A DNA stretch of 64,000 nt, taken from positions 246,501 to 310,500 of the forward strand of contig JACEFZ010017849.1 in NCBI GenBank assembly GCA_014155875.1, given 5' to 3'. The notes below the pieces were generated by a model. The model made no database searches. It was given only the letters and a program-made list of their open reading frames with translations, and had not been told where the DNA came from. The DNA is from Cepaea nemoralis. Taxonomy: Eukaryota > Mollusca > Gastropoda > Stylommatophora > Helicidae. A program made the position numbers and the translations under genes. The first letter of the stretch is position 1; every line of letters begins with the position of its first letter. Positions 43,141 to 52,463 of this stretch are shown piece after piece.

Positions 43141-43990
43141 CAAACCATTCCATAGATAGTAATTTGGAATGGGAGGAGTTGATCTTCTTTTCTCCTTTTT
43201 TCTTTTGTCCCTTATCTATAAGGGTTGAAACCATCATTTTGAAACAAATAAAAGAAACATTTATACTTTCACTATTCTTTACGTAAGGGATTTTCTATTG
43301 GTCTTCTGATTTTTTTTTTTTTTTTTTTATTTGTGGCCCTAGGAGGCCAGTAAAAAATTATTATCGAAGCTGTTCGGAACATTGAAAAAATTGGTCTTCT
43401 GATTTTTTTTTTTTTGGAGAAACATAAATTAAGCTCTTGTTCTGGTGAATACAATGAAACTACCAGCTGTGGGAGTTGATCAATGGCATTAAGTTCCGCG
43501 GAGAGACACAAACAGATAAGTACATCAAATTCAAAAGTAAAAACAAAACACTCACAAAATTACTTTGAAGCCACGAAAGGAAAGTAAACACACATACACA
43601 GGTGATTGCTTTGACCAGTCTTTATCACTGAACAAGAACGACAAATAAATGAGCACTTAACTTTGCTTGGAATCTGAAAGTAGTCTGATCAACACCAAAA
43701 AATCATAATTATTGTGTTGATAGAGCTACTTTCTGCTCCCGAGCTAAGTATCCTCATTTTTTCCTTTGTCTGTTGTTTTATTTTTCTTGTTTGTTGATAA
43801 AGTCAAAACTTTCATCTGTATTTGTGTGTTTTTCCTTTCGTCGAGCTTCTGTCCCAAACCACCTTATGACAATAATCAGCCACTGTTGCAATGAAAATAA
43901 ATGAACTTGTCTAAGCCTAATCATTCAATTCACGGGATGTGTATGCTGTTAAGTCTTTTGGGTTTTTTGTTTTTTGGCGCTCGCTCGTTT
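43141..43990. other. Non-coding interval
   Basis: Two T runs each preceded by ATTGGTCTTCTGATTTTTTT (43297 and 43391) form a short direct repeat of about 94 bp spacing. No gene. Confidence 0.4.
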
Positions 43991-44259
43991 TGAACTCAAG
44001 TGTAGTCCATACACACTACTTCTAGTGATGCTGGACTGAACTTTTCATGTGGATTAGCTTTCCTTATTAACAGTGTCCCTCACCATCAGGTGAACCCACT
44101 CTGACTTCAAAGGTACTTGTAATTTACGACCCCAAGTCAAGGACGACAGGTCAACATTTTAGTCCAGCTGTCCGGTGTAGGGGTTGAACCCCTTATCTCA
44201 GCATTAGCACAACGGATGTTTAAGAACACGCGTTCTTATCCATTCAGCCATGCTGACCT
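43991..44259 (-). mobile_element. SINE family C, intact copy
   Basis: Minus strand: GGTCAGCATGGCTGAATGG head, B box GGGTTCAACCCC, body ending CTTGAGTTCA. Continuous here, which confirms that 8232-8323 and 14005-14198 are halves of one element. Confidence 0.82.
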
Positions 44260-44337
44260 ACATCTTTTGGGTTGATTTCCATGGTCTGCTATTACCGCAA
44301 TATTTCTCATTTTTGTACTGTGGATAATTATTGTGGA

Positions 44338-44585
44338 GAGTGTCGTGGCTAGACATTCGCCAGCTAACCTGGAGGCTATGGGTTTGATCCACAGCTGGAC
44401 AAAACTGACCTGGGTTCCCAGGTTGACCAGTCTAAAATTAGCACCAAGATTGTCTAGGGAAATAAAGGGGGCAGGCGTGATACTGACCTCATCACCTACT
44501 GTGCACTGATTGGTCTATACAAATATAGGTCTAACATTGTATGCCCGATGCGCCTTAATACGTGAAAAAGGTCCTTTACTTTACT
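44338..44585 (+). mobile_element. SINE-like repeat, family D (copy 2)
   Basis: tRNA-like head GTCGTGGCTAGACATTCGCC with B box TGGGTTTGATCCAC, a body containing GGTTGACCAGTC and GGGAAATAAAGGGG, and a tail TCCTTTACTTTACTT. Confidence 0.6.
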
Positions 44586-44650
44586 TAACTACTGTTATAA
44601 AACGCCTAATATTTGGTCTCTGTCTGTCTCCTATGTCTTGACTGGCATAA

Positions 44651-45146
44651 CTACCGGGTGTTTGTAAAGTCTCACTACACTTTATATGTAGAACAAATCT
44701 GAAAAATGAAGTACATGATGTCATCAAAAGATGTGCTAAACAATTCATTAAATTAGTTACAACAGTCACTGCTATGGGCTAACGCTGTTTTGGGGAAGCT
44801 GGAAAGTACCAATGAAGTATTCATTATAACAAGTGTTGGAAATGTCCACCACGGGCTTCAAGACATGACTTTACACGTCTCTTCATATTGTCAAATACCT
44901 TCTGCAACGTGTCTGTTGTTATTTCTTGAATGGTAATTCTGATTGCTTCTTTCAGGTCCTCAATTGTGTATACATTATTTTTGTAAACATTTCCTTTAAA
45001 AAATTACTCTAGCAGACAACAGCCATTCATTGCATTTTGCTTCACGATGGACCGTGAAGCACATTTTTGTATGACATCATGTACTTCACCCCCCAAATTT
45101 GTTCTACATACAAAGTGTAGTAAGACTTTACAAACACACGGTATAT
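44651..45146 (-). mobile_element. mariner/Tc1-type deletion element with transposase C-terminus
   Basis: Terminal inverted repeats: CCGGGTGTTTGTAAAGTCTC at 44652 and its reverse (AGACTTTACAAACACACGG) ending near 45145, each extended by about 60 bp (GAAGTACATGATGTCAT). Inside, the minus strand encodes TIEDLKEAIRITIQEI, then CLEARGGHFQHLL-stop, the C-terminus of a mariner-type transposase. Catalytic residues are gone. The termini match those of the shorter MITE at 49283-49602. Confidence 0.8.
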
Positions 45147-45283
45147 AACTTAGGACTGTGATAGCTTCTGGGTCCTTTGTGTGTCTTATCTGGACTTCAT
45201 TATACAGCCAACCCCCTTTTCCAACAACATGAAATTCAAGACGTACAAATAAGGAATGCTGCCTGACATGGGTCCATCTGTTC
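45147..45283. other. 3' flank of ZC4H2-like ORF
   Basis: Unique sequence between the mariner-type element and the ZC4H2-like stop codon. I see no poly-T tract on the plus strand that would mark a poly-A tail of a retrocopy, and no AATAAA on the minus strand. Confidence 0.45.
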
Positions 45284-45964
45284 TTAGTCGTCAGCTTTGC
45301 GTTTGGGACGCTTGGGGTTCCGTGATTGGCTCTTTGCTTTGCACAGTGGACAAATGGGGGCATTGCGATGAATCTGTTGATGGCAGGACAGACAGGCTTT
45401 CATTGGTGGAGGTTGCTGCCGGAACGCCTGTCGATCATTTTTGTTCTGCGGTATTTGTATCTGGTGGGCTTCTGCAGCAGCTACTGCGAGAGTTTGTGGG
45501 ATAATGGGCTCAGGAGGCTCAGCATTCCATTCTGTGGTTGGAGGTTTCTCAAAGAATTCTGGCTTGAATCCTTCTGCGTCATCACTCACATCTGACTGTA
45601 CGTCAAGGCCGGCCCTGATGCGCATGATATCAATTTCTTCCTTTAAGGGTCGACACTCATCGAACAACCGTTTGGCATTCTCGTGTGCTTTGGATCGCTC
45701 GTCTTCTGCTTGCTTTATGGTAGTCTCCATCAGGTTAATATCAGCATGAATCAGCCGCAGCTCCTCTACATGGGCCATCTTCTCCTGCAGCAGCAGCTCC
45801 ATCTCCTTGCGGTACTCATCCAAACACCTCTCTTCTGTTTCTGTCACCTCAATTTCCTGCCGTAATCTGGAACGTAACTTTTCCAGCGACAGTGTCTTTT
45901 GTCGAAATTCTTTGATCTTCTCCAGCCGATTTGGAACAAGCATCTCAGGTTCAAGCAGGTTCAT
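45284..45964 (-). CDS. ZC4H2: ZC4H2-like zinc finger protein, intact and intronless
   Basis: A 226-residue ORF, close to the 224 of the vertebrate protein. Residues about 15-105 form a coiled coil ([35 protein letters not shown]). A linker follows, with [20 protein letters not shown]. The C4H2 zinc finger is at 191-208 ([16 protein letters not shown]), preceded by [10 protein letters not shown], and a basic C-terminus RNPKRPKRK resembles a nuclear localisation signal. All zinc ligands are present. ZC4H2 is a nuclear protein of neural development. No stop or frameshift is seen. Vertebrate ZC4H2 is split by introns, so this may be a retrogene. Met8 (MLVPNR) is an alternative start that better fits family length at the N-terminus. 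Confidence 0.88.
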   Translation of the reverse strand: MNLLEPEMLVPNRLEKIKEFRQKTLSLEKLRSRLRQEIEVTETEERCLDEYRKEMELLLQEKMAHVEELRLIHADINLMETTIKQAEDERSKAHENAKRLFDECRPLKEEIDIMRIRAGLDVQSDVSDDAEGFKPEFFEKPPTTEWNAEPPEPIIPQTLAVAAAEAHQIQIPQNKNDRQAFRQQPPPMKACLSCHQQIHRNAPICPLCKAKSQSRNPKRPKRKADD

Positions 45965-46231
45965 TTACAATTATACAATACTTTAAATGATTTGAGCTGT
46001 TTTCTTAAAACAACAAAACTTTCAAACAGCATACAGAAATAATAAATTTCTGTAAATATATGCTAATTGAAAATCTTAGAGTAGTTATATGTACTTAAAC
46101 ATTTGGAATATAAATTTGAGATATGATAGAAATATTTTTAATTATAATTATTTCCCTTACTTACCACACTATTCTTACGTCCCTTGATATTTTATTCTTT
46201 AAATGCAGAAAAGCCCCATTTACACTCTGTG
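45958..46231. repeat. 274-bp duplicated block upstream of ZC4H2-like ORF
   Basis: Same block as 2270-2543. It overlaps the first codons of the ORF, so the first ATG lies on sequence also found elsewhere. Possible 5'UTR or promoter of the parent gene, or a repeat. Confidence 0.8.
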
Positions 46232-46249
46232 TAACCAACGCAATGCAAC

Positions 46250-47167
46250 CAACTTAGCCTCAGTCATACATGGTATATCTTCCTAGTACTTCAGCCATAT
46301 ATGGAAATATCAAACTAGTACTTCAGTCATCTATGGAAATATCATACTAGTACTTCAGTCATCTATGGAAATATCATACTAGTACTTCAGTCATCTATGG
46401 AAATATCATACTAGTACTTCAGTCATCTATGGAAATATCATACTAGTACTTCAGTTATAAATGGAAATATCATATTAGTACTTCAGTTATTATGAAAATG
46501 TCATACTAGTACTTCAGTCATACATGATATAGTATATTAGTACTTCATTCATATATGTAAATATCATGCTCGTACTTTAGTCATACATGATATATTATTT
46601 TAGTACTTCAGTCATATATGGAAATATGCTAGTACTTCAGTCACATTTGGAAATATCATACTAGTACTTCAGTCATACATGGTATATTAATATGTCAATC
46701 ATATATGGAAAAATCACACTAGTACTTCAGTCATACATGGTATATTAATTCTTCAGTCATTTGGAAATATCATACTAGTACTTCAGTCATAACTGGGAAA
46801 ACCATACTAGTACTTCAGTCATATATGGTGTATTAATACTACAGTTATATGGAAGTATTATTCCAGTACTTCAGTTATAACTGGAAATATCATACTAGTA
46901 CTTTTGTCATACATGGTATATTAACACTTCCGTCATATATGGAAATATCATACTAGTCCTTCAGTCATACATGGTGTATTAATACTACATTTATATGGAA
47001 ATATAATTCTTTTACTTCAGTCATAACTGGAAATATCATACTAGTACTTCAGTCATAACTGGAATTATTATACTAGTACTTCAGTCGTATGTGGAAATAT
47101 CATAATAGTACTTCAATCATAACTGGAAATATCATACTAGTACTTCAGCCTTATATGGAAATATCAT
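46250..47167 (+). repeat. 32-bp satellite, second block
   Basis: About 28 units, largely in the same order as 31788-32678 (for example the variants TATTATGAAAATGTCATACT and CATGATATAGTATATTAG occur in both). Ends at ACTATAGT 47168. Confidence 0.9.
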
Positions 47168-47480
47168 ACTATAGTATGTCCACATTTGTTTGCCTTCATT
47201 CACGTTCAATTATTTTGAAAACTGTCTGTTGCATCGTTATGAAATTTTTCCAGCCGTCTTATATTTACCCCCACCCAAGGAATATGTCTTTGATAGGTCC
47301 AAAAACAACTTAAATCATTGAAAGCGGCGACATTCCTTTGATGTTTTGCTGAACAACTAGTGATTTCTCGCTAACAAAGTTATTTTTACGGTAATGGGAG
47401 ACCTGCCAATTCTGATGACACACAAAGGCGTATCCGGATTCGTATGGGAGTGGGTGCAATGAAAGAACTAGCTTAAAATC
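47168..47480 (+). repeat. Boundary domain II, second copy
   Basis: ACTATAGT at 47168-47175, then sequence matching 32679-33003 with few differences. Confidence 0.8.
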
Positions 47481-47695
47481 GACAGGGTCGGCTGCATTGC
47501 ACCGGGTTTTTATCCCATATGGCTCAGTTTCTTTTCGCAGTGCGGAAAGCGTCGCACAAAGCACGAACTCCGTAGCTCCAGCGACGACCCTCGGGAGTCT
47601 CCGAAAAAATGCACTCGTGAAATGAAGGACGCGGCCCGGAATCGAACACACAACCTTCGGAGCCCGAGTCAGATGGCTTGACCACTTCACCACGG
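47481..47695 (-). mobile_element. tRNA-derived SINE, family B (copy 3)
   Basis: Nearly identical to 33004-33213. It keeps GACAGGGTCGG at the 3' end where copy 2 differs. Same position in the duplicated block. Confidence 0.85.
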
Positions 47696-48110
47696 AGAAT
47701 CCCGAGAGGGGTGCAATGTGTAATATTAGTAAAGACAGAGAATTTACAGAGGCATGGGGTAAATAATTTGTAAATTAGCAGGAAAGAAGAAGGAATATAT
47801 TTCTTACCTTATTTTTCATTTCTTCTTGTTTCTTCAGCTGATGCTGATGCTGTAATGTTTAGGGCCTGCAATTCGTCTGAATAGTTGGAGCAAAATATCC
47901 CAGTAAGTGTGTACGTAGATTAAGGTCTGCGATCTGCTCAGACCTTAATCTGTGTCGGACGATTCCAGTAAATTGATGATTGCTCTCGGTTGCATAAAAT
48001 TCAATCCATCCTTTCTCCAATAGTCCTCTTCCTCTTTCAACACATGGTCCTGATGTTTTTTCCAGTAACTTTTATCAATATTTATATAGCGCAGACAGAC
48101 AAACAGGACA
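47696..48110. repeat. Duplicated tail block with 13-bp hairpin, second copy
   Basis: Matches 33214-33635. Hairpin arms AGATTAAGGTCTG and CAGACCTTAATCT at 47917-47951. Ends at a GACAGACA microsatellite, as the first copy does. Confidence 0.8.
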
Positions 48111-48345
48111 GACAGGTAGGTAAGTTGTAGTATAGATAGGTAGGTAGATGATAGATGGATAGTGGTCTGATGGATAGGTAGATGGTGGTCGGTGTAGTTG
48201 AGGAGTAGGATAGCAGACGAAGACAGACAGATAGATAGATAGATAATAGATAGTAGATAGCAGATAGATAGATAGAATAAGATGATTGATTGATTGCATA
48301 TGAATAGATAGATTAGTATTAGATAGATCAGATCGATAGATAGAT
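48111..48345. repeat. TAGG/GATA microsatellites
   Basis: Imperfect (GATA)n and TAGGTAGATGG-type repeats. The Tyr/Leu/Ser ORF on the minus strand is an artefact. Confidence 0.9.
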
Positions 48346-48609
48346 CCCCGCCAGGAGCCGGGCCGAGCCAGCTAGTTTATTGTATATAATCACGTTTCAT
48401 GAAAGAACTCACAGTTTGACGACACCTCTTAACTACCCATATAAATTCCCTCAGTCTGCCAAAAGCGAAAACACGCCAGACAAAATTCAAAACAGCGGGG
48501 TGGTGTCCTTGCTTGAAGCGGTAATACTCTTAAAATGATGGAATGAATGCTGGGGCCATAAATTATATACCGCATATAAACAAACATTGAAATCTGCTGT
48601 ACAATCTCC
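48346..48609. other. Non-coding interval
   Basis: No gene. The right part may extend the inverted boundary domain I. Confidence 0.35.
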
Positions 48610-48738
48610 AGAACAAAATATTTTTTGTTGGGTAGACATAATGATAAGGTTATATTCTAAATCTCATCATTTTCCCTCAGTTGGTTACTGAGATATTGAA
48701 TTTTATATTGAGGCAACAAAACAAAAACACACTATAGT
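48610..48738 (-). repeat. Boundary domain I, inverted copy
   Basis: The reverse complement starts ACTATAGT (48731-48738) and continues GTGTGTTTTTGTTTTGTTGC and CAGTAACCAACTGAGGG, AATGATGAGATTTAG, matching 31202-31300. Confidence 0.75.
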
Positions 48739-49080
48739 ACTTCAGTCATAAATGGTTTATTAATACTTCTGTCATATATGGAAATATCATACCAGTACTT
48801 CAGTCATACATGGTATATCATGCTAGTACTTCAGTCATATATACATGACTATCATACCATATTAGCACTTCTGTCATTTAATTATGTTAACTCAAGGCAG
48901 TATTTTAATCTCACAAATGTAGCTGTTACACCATCCCAGCACTGGAATCGCTCAAGCCAAACCAGTACTCCGTCACACAACTATCAAGTGCGTAATTTGG
49001 TTAAACATGTTACTTTTGAACCAATACTTCAATCATACACATTACTGTCCGACCAGTACTTCAGTTATACAAGATACTGA
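48739..49080 (+). repeat. Degenerate 32-bp satellite
   Basis: Recognisable ACTTCAGTCATA phrases at 48740, 48797, 48827 and further decayed units to about 49075. Confidence 0.7.
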
Positions 49081-49282
49081 TAGCATATCAGCCATACAAA
49101 TTATTATCAATGCAAAATAAAAACAAGAACTTGTAACTCCAGTGAAAAAGTGAGGGATACAAAGACACAGTTGTCTTATCTTACACATTACAACGAAACT
49201 CCAATACAGCAAACAGAAATTATGGGAAAAAATTAATGATGTTATTTTAAAAATAAATAAATAAAAGTAAGCTATAATGGGT

Positions 49283-49602
49283 GTTTGTAAAGTCTCACTA
49301 CACTTTGTATGTAGAACAAATCTGAAAAATGAAGTACATGATGTCATCAAACAATGTGCTCCACAGTCCATCGTGAAGCAATACACAGTGAAAGGCTGTC
49401 GTCTGCTGGAGTAATTTTTTCACTCAAAACCATGAACACTTCATTGGTACTTTCCAGCATCCCCAAAACAGCGTTAGATCTTAGCAGTGACTAATGTAAC
49501 TAATTTAATTAATATTTTAGCACATTTTTTTAATGACATCATGTACTCCATTTTTCAGATTTGTGCTACATACAAAGTGTAGTGAGATTTTTCAAACACC
49601 CG
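49283..49602. mobile_element. MITE with mariner-type termini
   Basis: About 320 bp. Left end GGGTGTTTGTAAAGTCTCAC, right end the inverse (TGAGATTTTTCAAACACCCGG), with the repeats extending to ATGATGTCAT on each side (roughly 65 bp). The termini match 44651-45146. No coding capacity remains. Confidence 0.82.
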
Positions 49603-49603
49603 G

Positions 49604-50220
49604 TACTATAACACAACGATGTTTGGATTATAATAATCTTCCTCAGAAACAACACAAACAGATCTAAAGAAAAACATGACATTAGAAAATTTAATAACAT
49701 TAAAACATAAACAGAAAAAATCTAGGTATGACTTCTGATCACAATGGAGTCGACCATGTATAGGTCACAGCATTTAAGCCATGCTATCTAACAGCTTAAA
49801 ATTGAGAGCCAGTTAATGAACTCTTGGGATGCATCCATCCAGCAATAATCAATACTGTTGTAGATGACACTGTATAACTCTGCTGATTTCCCTCTATATA
49901 TCCATATCTAACTGTTTGAACACCTTGGGCTCTACATTTTCTTATCTGTCACCTTTCGCAGCTGAATTTCTGTGCACCTTCCTAGCAACGAAGTATGTGT
50001 ATTAGCATAGAAACGGGCCATACCTAGACTTTTTCTGTGTGTTTAATGTTATTAAATTTTCTAAGTTCATGTAAACGGGCCATACCTAGACTTTTTCTGT
50101 TTGTTTTAATGTTATTACATTTTCTAAGTTCATGTTTTCTTTAGATCTGTTTGTGTTGTTCCGGCCGAAGATTATTATAATCGAAACACTAATCTGTTGT
50201 GTCGTGCTATAACTTATATT
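49604..50220. mobile_element. Foldback element
   Basis: The left arm (49607-49735: GGATTATAATAATCTTCCTC, AACAACACAAACAGATC, CCTAG) and the right arm (50075-50210) are inverted copies of about 130 bp. An extra partial copy of the right arm lies at 49995-50070 (GGGCCATACCTAGACTTTTT twice). No ORF. Confidence 0.75.
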
Positions 50221-50545
50221 ATTTTTGTCTAATATCATCATTGATGATATATTTGATTTAAGTTTGCCATAGTGGAATTTGTTGTAAGTCATGTACACTG
50301 TGTCTGCATTTATTATCTCTCACAGGAATTACACACACACACACCTAACTGTTGTTATATTCTATTGTTATATCCTGCCGCAGCTGTGACTTCTCTTATT
50401 CTATTGTTCTATATTCTATTGTTATATCCTACCGCAGCCGTGACTTCTCTTATCAAGTTGTTATCAAGCCATTACTTAGGTCACATTTAGAAATAAGATA
50501 AAGGACATTGTTACACGCAATGAGGCATATTTGGCATAAAGTGCT
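50221..50545. other. Interval with short tandem duplication
   Basis: A ~55-bp segment (TATATCCTGCCGCAGCTGTG, CTTCTCTTAT) is duplicated at 50360-50455, and a short (AC)n run lies at 50330-50343. No gene. Confidence 0.5.
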
Positions 50546-50557
50546 AGCTCCAAATTT

Positions 50558-50995
50558 GTATACGAGGGGACTTCAAATGAAAACCAAAATTTGTGTGTGT
50601 GTATGAATATATTCTGGAAAAAGTAAAGAGCAAATGTATCATTTTTCAGTGTAGTCACCACTGCATTCAATGTAAGTCGTCCAGTGCCGATAAAGACCAT
50701 AGATTCCTGTAGAAAGAAATTCTCTTGGTCACTTGTGTAACCACGCTGCGGTCACTACTCGGTGTGTCTGACCCAGTCATGAGCATCTGTCACAGAAGTC
50801 ACGCCGTCTTGAAACTTCCTACCCCAGTTATACACTTGCTGGATTGACAGGTATGCTTCACCATACTGGACCTTCATTCGCTGATGAATTTCTATAGGTT
50901 TTACTGATTAAAAAACAGATAACAGAACGCAGCTCCTCTTTGGTGCATGTCAAAAGTGGGGTGACCATCTTTAAACTGTCCTTATGAGGTCACTG
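50558..50995 (-). pseudogene. mariner transposase relic, internally deleted
   Basis: Minus strand: the N-terminal helix-turn-helix part (EIHRRMKVQYGEAYLSIQQV and YNWGRKFQDG) is joined directly to the C-terminal end (PREFLSTGIYGLYRHWTTYI, ECSGDYTEK). The central catalytic domain is missing. It is closer to the relic at 16200-16850 than to the 44.65-kb element. Confidence 0.78.
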
Positions 50996-51500
50996 TGTTC
51001 ATCTGCATCATGATATTACATGCTTAACACTCGTGATATTCTTAACAATATTGACAGGTTACCCTAGTACCCTATTAGGTTGCAAGCCCAGGCGCAATTT
51101 AAAAATATCCCCTCAAAGGCACTTCGAACATGTGAGCACCAGGCTGGCAATAGAGTACATCAATGATGTAAGCTACTGACATACAAGTACATAAGTTATG
51201 CAAGTTACTGTCACATGAGTTATTCAGTCATTCAAGCTACTGTCACAATAGTACATCAGTCATGCAAATTAATGCCAGGTACCATATTCACACAGGTTGT
51301 CAGTTACTATATTCACACAGATTACTGTTAGGACTATATTTATACAAGTTACTATCAATTACCATTGTCATTATTGAAGTAACAATTGCCTGATATCCAT
51401 AAGAGCTGGAGTTCACAGAGGTGACATAAAGATATGTATAAAGCCAACACTCTAGAGTGAGATGTGGTTAGAGTCTGTTCGGATGCACATTAAGTGATGT
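50996..51500. other. Degenerate repeat interval
   Basis: Phrases such as AAGTTACTGTCACATGAG and CAGTCATGCAAATTAATG near 51175-51330 look like decayed repeats, possibly related to the 32-bp satellite. No gene. Confidence 0.4.
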
Positions 51501-51504
51501 GTGC

Positions 51505-51860
51505 TGTGCTGCTGAGGAAACTGCAAAGAATACCTTGAGTGGGCAGAAAAGGGAATGAAAGAGTGCCACAAAATGCGAATGAAACATGTCAATTAGTTAG
51601 AAAAATTAGACACAGACAGTCGAGATGTTTTGGGCATAATATGTGGAGAAATAAACTAGAAAACCTAGCGACAACTGGCAAAATAGATAGGAAAAGAGCA
51701 GGAGGAAGGCAGAGAAATAAATATCTGGAAAACTTGGTCACATGACGTTATCTGGACAAGAACATCTATAGTAATACAAGACTGGTGATCGTGTGAGATG
51801 GCAAACCATGATCGCCCACGCTTTAATATCAGCATGGCACGTGATGATGCTGGTGGTTGT
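51505..51860 (+). mobile_element. RTE-type LINE C-terminus and tail
   Basis: Contains LRKLQRIP, VRKIRHRQSRCFGHNMWRNK, LENLATTGKIDRKRAGGRQR, then the CTGGTGATCGTGTGAGATGG tail. Frameshifts are present. Same family as 3145-3497/5108-5350 and 29573-30317. Confidence 0.75.
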
Positions 51861-51879
51861 GTTGGAAGATTCAACTGAC

Positions 51880-52195
51880 GATACGGTGTTACTGGAAGAC
51901 AGCGAGCAAGAGTAATAAAAACTAATGGAACAAAGTAAACAGGCAAAGCGCAGAATTTGGCTGATATTAACATCCGAAAAACGAAAACTATTATAATTAG
52001 CAATGGAAGGGAAAGGTTATCAATCAACAATGAACATCACACACAGTAAACGGGGAGATACTAGAACAATTGACACGTTTCTTCTATCTTGGACATGTAA
52101 TAACAGATGATGGCAGAAGTGAAACAAATCGAAATGAGAGAATAGGAATGGCCAAAAATGCTTTCAACATCATGAAATCAGTATTAACATCTAGA
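51880..52195 (+). mobile_element. RTE-type LINE RT fragment
   Basis: Upstream part of the same protein type placed downstream of its C-terminus: DDTVLLEDSEQE, then degraded frames over the QVNG-YLGHVITDDGRSE and AMAKNAFNI regions. The order C-terminus then RT shows two separate insertions or a rearrangement. Confidence 0.65.
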
Positions 52196-52199
52196 GTCT

Positions 52200-52463
52200 A
52201 GAGAAATTAACAAGGGAGACTTTATAAGCAAACGTTTGCTTGTACGGACATTATGCGCAAACGGCTGGTCACGTGATAAGTAAACATTTGCTAATAATGT
52301 ACGGACATTATGAGCAAACAGCTGGTCACATGACGTTTACTACCGCCGTCGATTGGCTTAATAAGGAGATTCTCCCTTCTCGACTGTCTTTTGTTTGCAA
52401 GTTTCTTTTATTCAAATCCCATCTTCATCTACATACTTCATCTACATACATACATATCTACAT
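52200..52463. other. Interval with palindrome and tandem pair, ending in satellite
   Basis: 52212-52244 repeats 2696-2728 exactly (palindrome core AGCAAACGTTTGCT). A ~65-bp unit (TACGGACATTATGCGCAAAC, GCTGGTCAC) occurs twice (52243 and 52301). 52421-52463 is the start of the TACATC satellite. Confidence 0.6.

Noticed and set aside
45004..45363. 119-codon minus ORF
   Set aside because: It overlaps the ZC4H2-like stop region and the mariner-type terminal repeat in another frame. The family-like C-terminus lies in a different frame.
47310..47693. 127-codon minus ORF and its match at 32999-33211
   Set aside because: It reads through SINE family B and the boundary domain. Similarity between the two reflects the SINE, not a protein.
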